Source: CAYZMH01 sp964479445
Lineage (GTDB): Bacteria > Bacteroidota > Bacteroidia > Bacteroidales > GCA-2748055
Reading direction: 5' to 3'
DNA length: 38,417 bases
NCBI GenBank assembly: GCA_964479445.1
Contig: CAYZMH010000019.1
Coordinates: 1-38,417, forward strand
The notes beneath the pieces are model-generated. The model ran no database searches, was not told the DNA's origin, and saw only the letters and a list, made by a program, of their open reading frames with translations. The position numbers and the translations under genes are program-made. Positions 8,742-17,732 of this stretch are shown piece by piece (positions within the stretch are counted from its first letter, which is position 1; the number at the start of each line of letters is the position of its first letter).

Positions 8742-9056
8742 GTTTTGTTGTTCTGTTCCTCAAACAGGTTCTGCACCGTTTCCGGGAATTTTCTGCCAGA
8801 TTTCCAGCATTTCTACTGCTGCCCAGGATAGCCTTTTCTGATTATCTCTTCCTCCATCCAAATTATGCGGGATGTCTGTATATTACTGTTTAAAGATTTT
8901 TCAGACGATATACATATTTAAATATGTATTAAAATATGTATATTTTATCTCCGTACGGAATCCCGGGTCAGGTACAAAATCGCATTTTTTTTTACCGGGG
9001 ACGCTGATATTTTGCAATTCCGGCACATTAACGGATAAACTCTTAAATCTAATGCA
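8742..9056. other. AT-rich upstream region of ssb with a triple-arm palindrome
   Basis: No gene is seen. At 8908-8943 there are three adjacent 12-base blocks. Block 1 (8908-8919, ATATACATATTT) is exactly complementary to block 3 (8932-8943) and to ten of twelve bases of block 2 (8920-8931). The inner 8910-8929 is a perfect 20-bp palindrome. A second short palindrome, TCCGTACGGA, follows at 8950-8959. The region could hold a regulatory site for ssb or an easily melted element. A near -7 match (TATTTTG, one base short) lies at 9008-9014. Confidence 0.6.
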
Positions 9057-9410
9057 ATGAGAAACGGAATCAACAAGGTTACCCTGGTGGGTAACGTAGG
9101 GGATGATCCCAGGGTATCCGAAAAAGAGGGCGAAGCATTTGTCGCCCATTTTCCGCTGGCTACCAGCGAACGCTATAAAGATAAAAACGGGGAGGAGGTG
9201 GATAAGACCGAGTGGCACCGGGTAACGGTATGGAACAAGCAGGCGGAAGTGATCAAAAAGTACCTGAAAAAAGGGGATCCGCTCTACGTGGAGGGCAAGA
9301 TCACTACCAGCTCTTACGAGGATAAAGAAGGCGTTAAGCGCTACAGTACCGATATCATTTGCAACAATTTCCTGTTTTTATCCACGGCAAATGGAGTGAA
9401 TAAAAAGTGA
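9057..9410 (+). CDS. ssb: Single-stranded DNA-binding protein (short, no acidic tail)
   Basis: The 117-residue protein is a single OB-fold SSB: NKVTLVGNVGDDPRV at the start, FPLATSERYKDKNGEE, TEWHRVTVWNKQAEVIKKYLKKGDPLYVEGKI and the closing YSTDIICNNFLFL strand. These are the conserved ssDNA-binding segments of bacterial SSB. It ends at GVNKK, so it lacks the flexible linker and acidic DDxPF-like tip that recruits partner proteins in canonical SSBs. It may be an accessory paralogue rather than the main replication SSB. It stands alone, with an unusual repeat-rich region before it and a strong terminator behind it. Confidence 0.9.
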   Translation: MRNGINKVTLVGNVGDDPRVSEKEGEAFVAHFPLATSERYKDKNGEEVDKTEWHRVTVWNKQAEVIKKYLKKGDPLYVEGKITTSSYEDKEGVKRYSTDIICNNFLFLSTANGVNKK

Positions 9411-9483
9411 TGCAGGTAGACGAGGGTTACATGTATCTGTCACCGGTTTTGTTTGTTGACACGTTTTGAACAGGTGACAAACC

Positions 9484-9524
9484 GGGCGCTGTTTTTCCAT
9501 GAGGCAGCGCCCTGTTGTTTTTTT
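9484..9524 (+). terminator. Rho-independent terminator of ssb
   Basis: An 8-bp perfect GC-rich stem, GGGCGCTG (9484-9491) with CAGCGCCC (9505-9512), is followed by a T-rich run from 9513 to 9524. The T-run is on the plus strand, so it ends ssb transcription. It touches the stop codon of the convergent gcvP gene. Confidence 0.85.
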
Positions 9525-12396
9525 AGATCTGGCGGTACTCATCGACCGGGGTGCAGGAGCACACCAGGTTGCGGTCGCCGTACCCGTCATTGATCCGGGA
9601 TACGGAGGGCCACAGCTTGTTATCCCTTACCCAGCGCAACGGAAATGCAGCCCGTTCCCGGCCGTAATTGCGCTCCCAGGTATCGGCAGTGACGACCGTG
9701 GCTGTATGGGGAGCATTTTTAAGTGCGTTGTTCTCAGGATCCATTTTTCCTTCACTGATGGCCCTGATGTCCTCCGCAATATCAATCATAGCTTCGATAA
9801 AGCGGTCGAGTTCTGCTTTGGATTCACTTTCGGTCGGTTCCACCATCAGGGTACCCGGAACGGGGAACGAGAGGGTTGGGGCATGGAATCCATAATCCAT
9901 CAGCCGTTTTGCAATATCCGATTCCGTGATCCCGGTCTCCGCCCTGAAAGGCCGGCAATCAAGGATCATTTCGTGGGCCACAAACCCATTGCGTCCGCTG
10001 TAAAGGATCGGGTAGTGGTCTTTTAACCTGGCCGCAATGTAATTGGCATTGAGGATGGCAACCCGGGTGGCTTCCGTAAGTCCTTCCCTGCCCAGCATGC
10101 GGATGTACCCGTGGGAGATCGGTAAAATGCCGGCGCTTCCGTATGGTGAGGAGGCGACAGCCGGTATGCCGTTCACTCCTCCGGTCTGAACAACCGGGTG
10201 GGTGGGCAGAAACTCCACCAGGTGGGGGGCAACGCCGATCGGACCCACACCGGGTCCGCCCCCGCCGTGAGGGATGGCAAAGGTTTTATGGAGGTTGAGG
10301 TGGCACACATCGGCGCCGATCAGTGCCGGGTTGGTTAGTCCGACCTGCGCGTTCATATTGGCCCCGTCCATGTACACCTGTCCGCCCTTCTCATGCACAA
10401 AGTCAACAATCTCCCGGATGTTCTCTTCAAAAACCCCGTGGGTGGAGGGGTAGGTGATCATGATAGCTGCCAGCTTTTCGGCGTGCTCTTCGGCCAGTTT
10501 TTTCAGCGATGCAGTGTCGATATTGCCCTGGTCGTCGCAATCCACCACCTTCACATCCATTCCGGCCATAACGCCGCTGGCCGGATTGGTTCCATGGGCG
10601 GAGGCAGGGATCAGCACCACATTTCGATGACTCTCTCCGCGACTCTCATGGTAGGTACGGATGAGCATCATGCCTGTATATTCTCCAGATGCCCCGGAAT
10701 TGGGCTGAAGGGATATCTCTTCGAAACCCGTGATGGCTTTCAGGTCATTGCTCAGTTCGGTCATGAGCTGGTAATAGCCTTCGACCTGGTTCATGGGAAC
10801 GAAGGGATGGATGCTTGCAAACTCGGGCCATCCGATAGGCATAAGTTCGGTGGCTGCATTCAGTTTCATGGTGCAGGATCCCAGGGAGATCATCGAGTGG
10901 GTGAGTGAAAAGTCCCGTCTCTCCAGCAGGCGCATATACCGCATCAACTCTGTTTCGGAGCGGTACTTGTTAAAGACCTCCTGGGAGAGGTATTCATCTT
11001 CCCGGAGCAGTTCCCCGGGGAGGACCGATTTTTTGTCCAGCCGGTTGATATGACGGTATTTCGTTTTGGAAGCCACGGCAAATACATGGAGGATCTCATC
11101 CAGGGCATCCTCTTCAACGGTCTCATCGGTAGAGAGCAGCACGGTTTGATCGTCGGGGTAGTGGAAATTGATCCGGTTTTCCTCGGCGATCTTCCGGATA
11201 TCTTTCCCTGTGATGCCGTTGGGCAACCGGATTTTCAGGGTATCGAAATAGACGTTGTTTTCCTGGGTGTACCCCATCTTTTCCAGTTGCTCGTGCAGGT
11301 AAACTGCACCGGTGTGAATATCTTCTGCAATGGAGCGGAGTCCTTCACGGCCGTGGTACACGGCGTACATCCCCGACATGTTGGCAAGCAATGCCTGGGC
11401 TGTGCAGATATTGGAAGTGGCGCGTTCCCGCTTGATGTGCTGCTCGCGGGTTTGAAGAGCCATGCGAAGTGCAGGCCTTTCTTCATCGTCAATGGATACC
11501 CCGATGATCCGGCCCGGGAGCAGTCGTTTGAATTTCTCGCGGGTGGCGAAATAGCCGGCATGCGGACCGCCAAAGAACATCGGGATTCCGAATCGCTGGG
11601 TGGATCCTACCACCACGTCGGCGCCCCATTCCCCGGGGGGCAGGAGCAGGGTAAGGCTCATCAGGTCGGCCGCTACACCCAGGAGAATATCCTGTTCCTT
11701 CATCCGGCCGGCAAATGCCCGGTAATCTCCGATCTTACCATCGGCTGCAGGGTATTGCACCATGCAACCAAAGGTTTTACCCGAGGGGTTGTACGACCTG
11801 TAATCTCCGGTGACCAGGCTGATGCCCAGGGGTTCGGCCCGGAGCTTCAACAGGTCGAGGGTCTGGGGAAACATGTTGGCATCGGCGAAAAATTCATTCT
11901 TCCCCTCTTTTACCGCGTTCCGGGGACGGGCATTGAACATCATGATCATGGCTTCGGCAGCGGCTGTTCCCTCATCCAGCAACGATGCATTGGCCATCTC
12001 CAGTCCGGTTAACTCCATAACCATGGTCTGGAAATTGAGCAGCGCCTCCAGCCTTCCCTGCGATATTTCTGCCTGGTAAGGGGTGTAAGAGGTGTACCAG
12101 TTGGGATTTTCCAGCATGTTCCGGCGGATAGCAGAGGGCAGGAAGGTATTGTAATAGCCCTGTCCGATATAGCTCTTAAAAACCTGGTTTTTTTTGGCGA
12201 TCGATTCGATCTTCTCCATGTATTTAACCTCGGTCATGCCATCACCCAGGGGCATGGGATCCTTTAACCGGATCGAATGCGGGATAGTCTTTTCCATCAG
12301 TTCATCCAGGGAGTTCAGTCCCATGGCCTCAAGCATTTTACCAATGTCTTCTTTTCCCGGACCAATGTGCCGGTCGCTAAACCTGTCTGCTCTCAT
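9523..12396 (-). CDS. gcvP: Glycine dehydrogenase (decarboxylating), P protein
   Basis: The 957-residue length and both halves match the fused, homodimeric P protein of the glycine cleavage system. The N-terminal half starts FSDRHIGPGKEDIGKMLEAM and has SYIGQGYYNT and LLDEGTAAAEAM; the C-terminal half carries the pyridoxal-phosphate lysine in NLHKTF (Lys704) followed by the glycine-rich PHGGGGPGVGP loop. It decarboxylates glycine and passes the aminomethyl group to lipoylated H protein. The partner genes gcvT and gcvH are not in the window, and I see no glycine riboswitch upstream. Two overlapping features at its 3' end (ssb terminator, stop) show tight packing with ssb. Confidence 0.97.
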   Translation of the reverse strand: MRADRFSDRHIGPGKEDIGKMLEAMGLNSLDELMEKTIPHSIRLKDPMPLGDGMTEVKYMEKIESIAKKNQVFKSYIGQGYYNTFLPSAIRRNMLENPNWYTSYTPYQAEISQGRLEALLNFQTMVMELTGLEMANASLLDEGTAAAEAMIMMFNARPRNAVKEGKNEFFADANMFPQTLDLLKLRAEPLGISLVTGDYRSYNPSGKTFGCMVQYPAADGKIGDYRAFAGRMKEQDILLGVAADLMSLTLLLPPGEWGADVVVGSTQRFGIPMFFGGPHAGYFATREKFKRLLPGRIIGVSIDDEERPALRMALQTREQHIKRERATSNICTAQALLANMSGMYAVYHGREGLRSIAEDIHTGAVYLHEQLEKMGYTQENNVYFDTLKIRLPNGITGKDIRKIAEENRINFHYPDDQTVLLSTDETVEEDALDEILHVFAVASKTKYRHINRLDKKSVLPGELLREDEYLSQEVFNKYRSETELMRYMRLLERRDFSLTHSMISLGSCTMKLNAATELMPIGWPEFASIHPFVPMNQVEGYYQLMTELSNDLKAITGFEEISLQPNSGASGEYTGMMLIRTYHESRGESHRNVVLIPASAHGTNPASGVMAGMDVKVVDCDDQGNIDTASLKKLAEEHAEKLAAIMITYPSTHGVFEENIREIVDFVHEKGGQVYMDGANMNAQVGLTNPALIGADVCHLNLHKTFAIPHGGGGPGVGPIGVAPHLVEFLPTHPVVQTGGVNGIPAVASSPYGSAGILPISHGYIRMLGREGLTEATRVAILNANYIAARLKDHYPILYSGRNGFVAHEMILDCRPFRAETGITESDIAKRLMDYGFHAPTLSFPVPGTLMVEPTESESKAELDRFIEAMIDIAEDIRAISEGKMDPENNALKNAPHTATVVTADTWERNYGRERAAFPLRWVRDNKLWPSVSRINDGYGDRNLVCSCTPVDEYRQI

Positions 12397-12484
12397 AAGA
12401 ATATTTCAGTTAACGCTAAAAATAAACGTAAAGATAACCAATACTAACTTGATTATACCTGCGGAAAATCATGTTATAGAATCA

Positions 12485-13120
12485 TCAGAAGAACGGGTTA
12501 CTCCTGACCTCCTCGCCGATGGTGGAGGAGGGCCCGTGCCCCGGCCAGATCACCGTATCTTCGGGGAGTTCGAAGAGCTGCGTGGAGATGCTTTGGATCA
12601 ACTGGTCGTAATTGCCACCGGGCAGGTCTGTTCGTCCGATCCCCCCGGCAAAAAGGGCATCGCCCGTGATCACAAATTCCGTTTTTTCGTCATAGAAGGC
12701 AAGGCTTCCGGGAGAGTGACCGGGTACCGCCAGTGCTTTCAGCCTGCTGTTCCCGAGATCTATGATTTCCCCGTGCTCCAGGAACCGGTCGGGTGCCGGA
12801 AAAGGTGCCGCATCAATGCCAAAGGCTTTCCCCATAATGTGGGCCTTTTCCAGCAGTGATGTCTCCTGCCTGTGACAGTGAAACGGGATGTTGTAAACCT
12901 GCTTCATCCCGGGGATGCCCAGCAGGTGATCCACATGGCAATGTGTATTAATGATTCGCACAGGCGATAGTGACTTTTCCGTCATAAAGCCGGTCAGTCG
13001 CTCCCTTTCGCTTTCATCCTGGAAGGCCGGATCAATGATGATGCACTCCCCTGAATCGTCCCACACCAGGTAGGTGTTTACCTGGAACGCATTGAATACG
13101 AACTTCTCAAGATAACTCAT
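12485..13120 (-). CDS. Metallo-beta-lactamase-fold hydrolase, glyoxalase II-like
   Basis: This 211-residue protein has the full metal-binding set of the family: THCHVDH (His60, His62, Asp64, His65), GHSPGS (His135), the bridging Asp154 in TGDALF, and GHGP (His195). The order and the TGDALFAGGIGRTDLPGG segment match the YcbL/GloB-like group of small hydrolases that cleave S-D-lactoylglutathione or related thioesters. No signal peptide is present, so it is cytosolic. It lies three bases after pcm on the same strand, so the two are probably co-transcribed. Bacteroidota often lack glutathione, so the thiol carrier in the true substrate is open. Confidence 0.88.
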   Translation of the reverse strand: MSYLEKFVFNAFQVNTYLVWDDSGECIIIDPAFQDESERERLTGFMTEKSLSPVRIINTHCHVDHLLGIPGMKQVYNIPFHCHRQETSLLEKAHIMGKAFGIDAAPFPAPDRFLEHGEIIDLGNSRLKALAVPGHSPGSLAFYDEKTEFVITGDALFAGGIGRTDLPGGNYDQLIQSISTQLFELPEDTVIWPGHGPSSTIGEEVRSNPFF

Positions 13121-13123
13121 GGA

Positions 13124-13768
13124 CTAACCTGATTTTCCTTTTAAGAGAGGAACAAACGAGAAGTAACCATGTTCGGTCTGCTCAAAATTATTTTCATCGA
13201 TCCTGGTAACACGAACCATTTTTTGTCCGAGGCTCCCCCCAACCGGGATGACCATTTTGCCCCCCACAGCCAGTTGCCCCTTCAGTTTTTCAGGGACCTC
13301 CCTGGCACCGGCCGTTACAAGGATCCGGTTGAAAGGGGCATACGCTGGCATTCCCTCATACCCGTCTCCATAGTGAAAGGTGGGTTTATATCCCATTGGA
13401 AGCAGGTTCTCCTGTGCCTTTTGAAACAACTCCTTCTGGCGTTCAACGGTGAATACCCGCGCTCCCATCTCTATCAGTACGGCTGTCTGGTAACCCGATC
13501 CGGTTCCCACCTCAAGCACTTTCTGATGCTTTTCCACCTCAAGCAGTTCGGTTTGAACAGCCACGGTATAGGGTTGAGAGATGGTTTGTCCGGCCGCAAT
13601 GGGAAAGGCCTTATCGGCGTAAGAGAAGTTAATAAAACCGCTGTCCATAAAAAGATGGCGCGGTACACGGTTCATGGCCTCCAGCAGGGATTCATCTTTT
13701 ATTCCTTTGTCTCTAAGCGAATCGATCAGTTTTTTTCGTAAACCCTTGTGCCGGTAGCTGTCTTTCAT
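13124..13768 (-). CDS. pcm: Protein-L-isoaspartate O-methyltransferase
   Basis: The 214-residue protein has all PIMT signatures: NRVPRHLFMD near residues 33-42, ISQPYTVA at about 63-70, the SAM-binding VLEVGTGSGYQTAVL at 84-98, and VERQKEL and GDGYEGMP further on. It methylates isoaspartyl residues in damaged proteins, starting their repair. Length is typical. It is followed at three bases by the metallo-hydrolase gene and ends with TAG. It is divergent from the sugar transferase gene. A weak -7-like box (TATCTTTA) occurs shortly upstream on the minus strand. Confidence 0.95.
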   Translation of the reverse strand: MKDSYRHKGLRKKLIDSLRDKGIKDESLLEAMNRVPRHLFMDSGFINFSYADKAFPIAAGQTISQPYTVAVQTELLEVEKHQKVLEVGTGSGYQTAVLIEMGARVFTVERQKELFQKAQENLLPMGYKPTFHYGDGYEGMPAYAPFNRILVTAGAREVPEKLKGQLAVGGKMVIPVGGSLGQKMVRVTRIDENNFEQTEHGYFSFVPLLKGKSG

Positions 13769-13861
13769 TCCTGAATTTTTGATAAAGATAATACAATGCT
13801 TTCATTTGCCTGAATGATCCGAAAGGAATATGGATGTGGCAGCTCACGCAACCAAATGGCA

Positions 13862-13889
13862 TTGCGTGTCGTCTTTTTTTATACGTTTG
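13862..13889 (+). promoter_or_regulatory. Bacteroidota-type promoter for the sugar transferase gene
   Basis: TTG at 13862-13864 and TACGTTTG at 13882-13889, 17 bases apart, fit the TTG-N17 to 23-TAnnTTTG pattern known from Bacteroides and Flavobacterium. The predicted start of transcription is near 13895, about 50 bases before the ATG at 13944. This argues against a longer frame beginning at 13830. Confidence 0.6.
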
Positions 13890-13943
13890 TGCAATTTATT
13901 GAACCGGTATTCAGTTATAACATTTAGACGCCAGTCCTGTTTC

Positions 13944-15362
13944 ATGAAAAACTATACTGCGCAGCGAATCCGATACATGATATTCGATTACCTGGCCGCT
14001 TCGGCGGCCTGGGTGTTCTTTTTCCTGTACCGGAAGATTCGTATTGAACCCCAGTACTTCGGGTACGACATTCCCGTGAACCCGGATGGACGTTTCTGGG
14101 CGGGCGTACTGGGCATTCCCGTGGCGTGGCTGATTCTTCACTACTTCTCCGGTTTCTACAAAAACATTTACCACCGCTCCCGGCTGGACGATGCACTTCG
14201 GACCTTCCTGACGGTTTTATTCGGTGTTGTGGTGATCTTTTTCCTGTTGATTTTGGATGATGTGATCCCCGATTACACCCATTACTACAAGTTGTTTTTC
14301 ACCCTGTTCGGACTTCAGTTTATCTTTACCCTCATTCCCAGGATGATCCTTACCGGCCGGACGGTAAGCCGGATCCGTAGCCGTAAAATGGGATTTAATA
14401 CCGTAATGATCGGGAGCAACGAGAACGCCGTGGATGTTTACCAGGACCTGATGGATCAGCGGCAGGCCAGCGGACACCTTGTCCTGGGGTTTATCAGTGT
14501 TCATAAGAAAGACCATTACCAGTTATCGGATTACATTCCCCAGCTTGGTGAACTCTCCGACATGGAACGGGTGATCAGGGACAACAGGGTGGAGGAGGTG
14601 ATCATTGCCCTGGAACCCTCCGAGCATAAAGAGATCGGGGATATTATTAACGGTCTGTCCCTGATGGATGTGCGTGTGCGGGCCATTCCCAGCATGACCG
14701 ATATCCTGTCAGGCAAAGTGAAATCCGACACCATCTTCGACACTCCCCTGCTGGAGGTTACCCATGAATTAATGCCGGTGTGGCAGGAAAACGTAAAACA
14801 GTTCTCGGATATCATGCTCTCCGTTCTTTTCATGGTGCTGCTGCTACCCCTGGAGATCTTTCTAATCCTGGGGGTGAAACTCTCGTCACCCGGACCAATA
14901 TTTTACCGGCAGGAGCGGATAGGGCGATACGGAAAGTCGTTTAAGATCTACAAGTTCCGCTCCATGTACAACAATGCCGAGACAAACGGACCGGAGCTCT
15001 CCTCCAAGGACGATAACCGGGTAACCCGGTTTGGTCAGTTCATGCGCAAGCACCGCCTGGATGAGATCCCCAATTTTATCAATGTAATCAAGGGGGACAT
15101 GTCGCTGGTCGGACCCCGGCCCGAACGCCGGTATTTCATTGACCAGATTACCAGGGTTGCCCCGCACTACGTGCACCTGCACAAGGTAAAGCCGGGGATC
15201 ACTTCATGGGGACAGGTGAAGTACGGGTATGCAGAGAACGTGGAACAGATGATCAGGCGGCTTCGCTATGACATCCTTTACATCGAGAACATGTCGCTCT
15301 ATGTCGACATGAAAATTCTCTTCTACACTATCGTGACGATCTTCAGGGGCTCGGGTGTCTGA
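13944..15362 (+). CDS. Exopolysaccharide polyprenyl glycosylphosphotransferase
   Basis: From ATG 13944 the protein is 472 residues. It has four N-terminal membrane segments (about 10-28, 51-67, 88-104, 116-133), a Rossmann-like CoA-binding-type domain (about 150-275), a fifth membrane segment (290-312) and the bacterial sugar-transferase domain with YRQERIGRYGKSFKIYKFRSM (321-341), RKHRLDEIPNFINVI and the catalytic-type GDMSLVGPRPE. This is the WbaP/WcaJ-like architecture that moves a hexose-1-phosphate to undecaprenyl phosphate, the first step of capsule or exopolysaccharide repeat synthesis. The frame is open upstream to 13830, but a promoter at 13862-13889 and the membrane-protein start favour 13944. 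No other polysaccharide genes are adjacent. Confidence 0.9.
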   Translation: MKNYTAQRIRYMIFDYLAASAAWVFFFLYRKIRIEPQYFGYDIPVNPDGRFWAGVLGIPVAWLILHYFSGFYKNIYHRSRLDDALRTFLTVLFGVVVIFFLLILDDVIPDYTHYYKLFFTLFGLQFIFTLIPRMILTGRTVSRIRSRKMGFNTVMIGSNENAVDVYQDLMDQRQASGHLVLGFISVHKKDHYQLSDYIPQLGELSDMERVIRDNRVEEVIIALEPSEHKEIGDIINGLSLMDVRVRAIPSMTDILSGKVKSDTIFDTPLLEVTHELMPVWQENVKQFSDIMLSVLFMVLLLPLEIFLILGVKLSSPGPIFYRQERIGRYGKSFKIYKFRSMYNNAETNGPELSSKDDNRVTRFGQFMRKHRLDEIPNFINVIKGDMSLVGPRPERRYFIDQITRVAPHYVHLHKVKPGITSWGQVKYGYAENVEQMIRRLRYDILYIENMSLYVDMKILFYTIVTIFRGSGV

Positions 15363-15370
15363 GCGTATCT

Positions 15371-15404
15371 AAAAAAAAAGCGCACAGACCGATTCTGTGC
15401 GCTT
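15371..15404 (-). terminator. Terminator of the M3 peptidase gene
   Basis: An 11-bp perfect stem, AAGCGCACAGA (15378-15388) and its complement at 15394-15404, has a 5-base loop. On the minus strand the stem is followed by a run of nine T (plus-strand A-run 15371-15379, whose last two A fall in the stem). It also lies directly behind the convergent sugar transferase gene and may act weakly in that direction. Confidence 0.85.
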
Positions 15405-15423
15405 ATCATCCGGAATATTTTCC

Positions 15424-17532
15424 TTAATTCAAGCCGCGTGCTTCCAGCAGGGCATCCGGATCGGGTTCCTGTCCGCGGAACCGGAGATACATCTCCATGG
15501 GATCATCGGTCCCGCCGCTGGAAAGGATGTGTTCACGGAATTTGGAAGCCAGTTCGGGGTTGAACAGGGAGGTCTCTTCGAACGCTTTGAAGGCATCCTT
15601 GTCCAGCACTTCAGCCCAGATGTAGCTGTAGTAGCCTGCTGAATAGCCGCCGGAAAAGATGTGGCTGAAGTAGGTGCTCCGGTAACGGGGAATGATGGCA
15701 TCGATCAGTCCGATCCGGTCCATGGAACGCTCTTCGAATTCATTTACATCCAATTCCCTGACCTGTTCCAGGGTGTGGTAATCCATATCCAGCACGGATG
15801 CTGCCAGGTATTCGACAGTGGCAAATCCCTGGTTGAATTTGCCCGCTGCATCGATCTTTTCGATCAGCTCATCGGGGATGGGTTCGCCGGTTTCATAGTG
15901 CATGGCATATACCTTCAGCACATCGGGGTGTGCTCCCCAGTTCTCCATGATCTGTGACGGCAGCTCCACGAAATCACGCGGAACGCTCGTTCCGGATATA
16001 CCGGGATACGTACAATCGGAAAGAAGTCCGTGAATGGCATGTCCCATCTCGTGGAAGAAGGTGAGGGTTTCATCGAACGACAGCAGGGCGGGTTTGTCGC
16101 CGGTGGGCTTGGAGAAGTTACAGACAATAGAGCCCACGGTGGTGATATTCTCGCCATCGCGCACATGCTGCTTGCGGTAGCTGGTGCTCCATGCACCGGC
16201 ACGCTTGCTGGCACGGGGGTGAAAATCCATATAGAGGACCCCCTGGTGGCTGCCGTCTTTGTCTTTTACCTCGAATGCCATGGCATCCTCGTGGTAGAGG
16301 GGAATCTCGTCGTTAGGTTCGAAGGTGACGCCGTAGAGCTTCTCAAGTACATAGAAGACGCCTTCGCGCACATCGTCCAGGCTGAAATACGGGCGGGTCT
16401 CCTCCTCGTCCAGGTCATATTTCTCCTTGCGGATCTTCTCGGCATAGTACCACCAGTCCCACGAGGCCAGTTCGAAATCGCCGCCTTCCCTGTCGATCAT
16501 CTCCTGCATCATGGCAGCCTCTTCCTTCGCTTTTGACAGGGCGGGGTCCCAGAGCTTCATAAGCAGATCGTAAACATTCTGCGGCTCCTTTGCCATGCGG
16601 TCTTCCAGCATGTAGTCGGCATGATTGGCATATCCCAGGAGTCCGGACCGCTCGGTACGGAGCTTGACCATCTTTTCCACGATCGCTTTGTTGTCGTTTT
16701 CGTTCTCGTTGTTGCCCCGGTTGTACATGGCTTTGTAAATCTTTTCCCGCAGGTCGCGTTTTTCGGAGTACTGCAGGAACGGGATCCAGGAGGGCTTGTG
16801 GAGTGTGAATACCCAGTTGCCTTCCTCCCCGGCTTCTTTTGCCGCATCGGCGGCGCCGGCAATAACCGACTCGGGGAGTCCGGCCAGGTTGGTGGAATCT
16901 TTAATAACCAGCTTGAAATTGTTGGTTTCGTTCAGCAGGTTCTCCCCGAACTGCAGGGAGAGCATGGAGAGTTCTTCGTCAATCTTGCGGAGGTTGGCCT
17001 GGTCCTCTTCGTCCAGGTTGGCCCCGCCGCGTACAAACCGTTTATAGATCTTGTCCAGCAGCATCTCCTGCTCGCGGGTCAGGTCCAGCGATTCACGCTG
17101 GTCCCAGACCGTTTTGATCCGGGCAAACAGGTCGGGATCCAGGTTGATGTTACTGCGGTGCTCCGAGAGGAGGGGAACCAGCTCTTTGGCAATCTCCTGC
17201 ATCTCATCGTTGGTATCGGCCGACCGGAGGTTGTAGAAAACATTGGACACCCGGTCGAGTGTTTCCCCGCTGTAGTCAAATGCCGCAACGGTGTTTTCAA
17301 AGGTGGGTGCTTCGGTATTTGAGGTGATGGCCTCGATCTCTTCGTTGTGACGTTTCATCGCCTCTTTGAAAGCAGGCATGTAATGTTCCGTCTCGATCCT
17401 GTCGAACGGGGGAACGCCAAAAGGGGTTTCAAATTCCTGAAGCAATGGATTCATAGCGGTTTCGTTTGAACGGGTACACGATCCCAGCACAAGCAGGGAC
17501 AGGGCGCCCAAAAATACTACTCTTTTAAACAT
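15424..17532 (-). CDS. M3 family metallopeptidase (Dcp-like) lipoprotein
   Basis: The 702-residue protein has a lipoprotein signal ending LGSC (Cys19) and the M3 zinc site HEMGH at 494-498 with the third ligand Glu523 in FVELPSQ. The surrounding GWSTSYR-like segment (AGAWSTSYRKQH), DEIPLYHEDAMAFEV and YSAGYYSYIWAEVLD match peptidyl-dipeptidase Dcp/oligopeptidase A. These enzymes cut dipeptides or short pieces from oligopeptides. The lipoprotein signal suggests a periplasmic or membrane-anchored form, common among Bacteroidota paralogues. It has its own terminator and looks monocistronic. Confidence 0.93.
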   Translation of the reverse strand: MFKRVVFLGALSLLVLGSCTRSNETAMNPLLQEFETPFGVPPFDRIETEHYMPAFKEAMKRHNEEIEAITSNTEAPTFENTVAAFDYSGETLDRVSNVFYNLRSADTNDEMQEIAKELVPLLSEHRSNINLDPDLFARIKTVWDQRESLDLTREQEMLLDKIYKRFVRGGANLDEEDQANLRKIDEELSMLSLQFGENLLNETNNFKLVIKDSTNLAGLPESVIAGAADAAKEAGEEGNWVFTLHKPSWIPFLQYSEKRDLREKIYKAMYNRGNNENENDNKAIVEKMVKLRTERSGLLGYANHADYMLEDRMAKEPQNVYDLLMKLWDPALSKAKEEAAMMQEMIDREGGDFELASWDWWYYAEKIRKEKYDLDEEETRPYFSLDDVREGVFYVLEKLYGVTFEPNDEIPLYHEDAMAFEVKDKDGSHQGVLYMDFHPRASKRAGAWSTSYRKQHVRDGENITTVGSIVCNFSKPTGDKPALLSFDETLTFFHEMGHAIHGLLSDCTYPGISGTSVPRDFVELPSQIMENWGAHPDVLKVYAMHYETGEPIPDELIEKIDAAGKFNQGFATVEYLAASVLDMDYHTLEQVRELDVNEFEERSMDRIGLIDAIIPRYRSTYFSHIFSGGYSAGYYSYIWAEVLDKDAFKAFEETSLFNPELASKFREHILSSGGTDDPMEMYLRFRGQEPDPDALLEARGLN

Positions 17533-17637
17533 GGGAATGGGTTTTTTGTTTGGTATGTTTTTCAGACCGGCAATATATGGGATTTGTCGCTAAAAAAAAA
17601 TGTGTTTTACAATAACTGGTGACCTTGCGGCCGGAAT

Positions 17638-17665
17638 AAAAAAAGTATCCGCACAGGGCGGATAC
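17638..17665 (-). terminator. Terminator of groES
   Basis: An 8-bp perfect stem, GTATCCGC (17645-17652) and GCGGATAC (17658-17665), has a 5-base loop and, on the minus strand, a run of seven T (plus-strand A 17638-17644). It is placed about 70 bases after the groES stop and shows that groES is not read through into a groEL gene. Confidence 0.85.
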
Positions 17666-17732
17666 CTTAAAATGAGCAGAAACCTAACGATCGTAACAAT
17701 GGCTGAAGATGTACAGTTGCCGGTTGCAGAGA

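Noticed and set aside
8572..8763. 63-residue Arg/Ser-rich minus-strand frame over the 45-bp repeats
   Set aside because: It begins with TTG, has no ribosome site, no upstream ATG and no recognisable domain; the open frame follows from the 45-base period.
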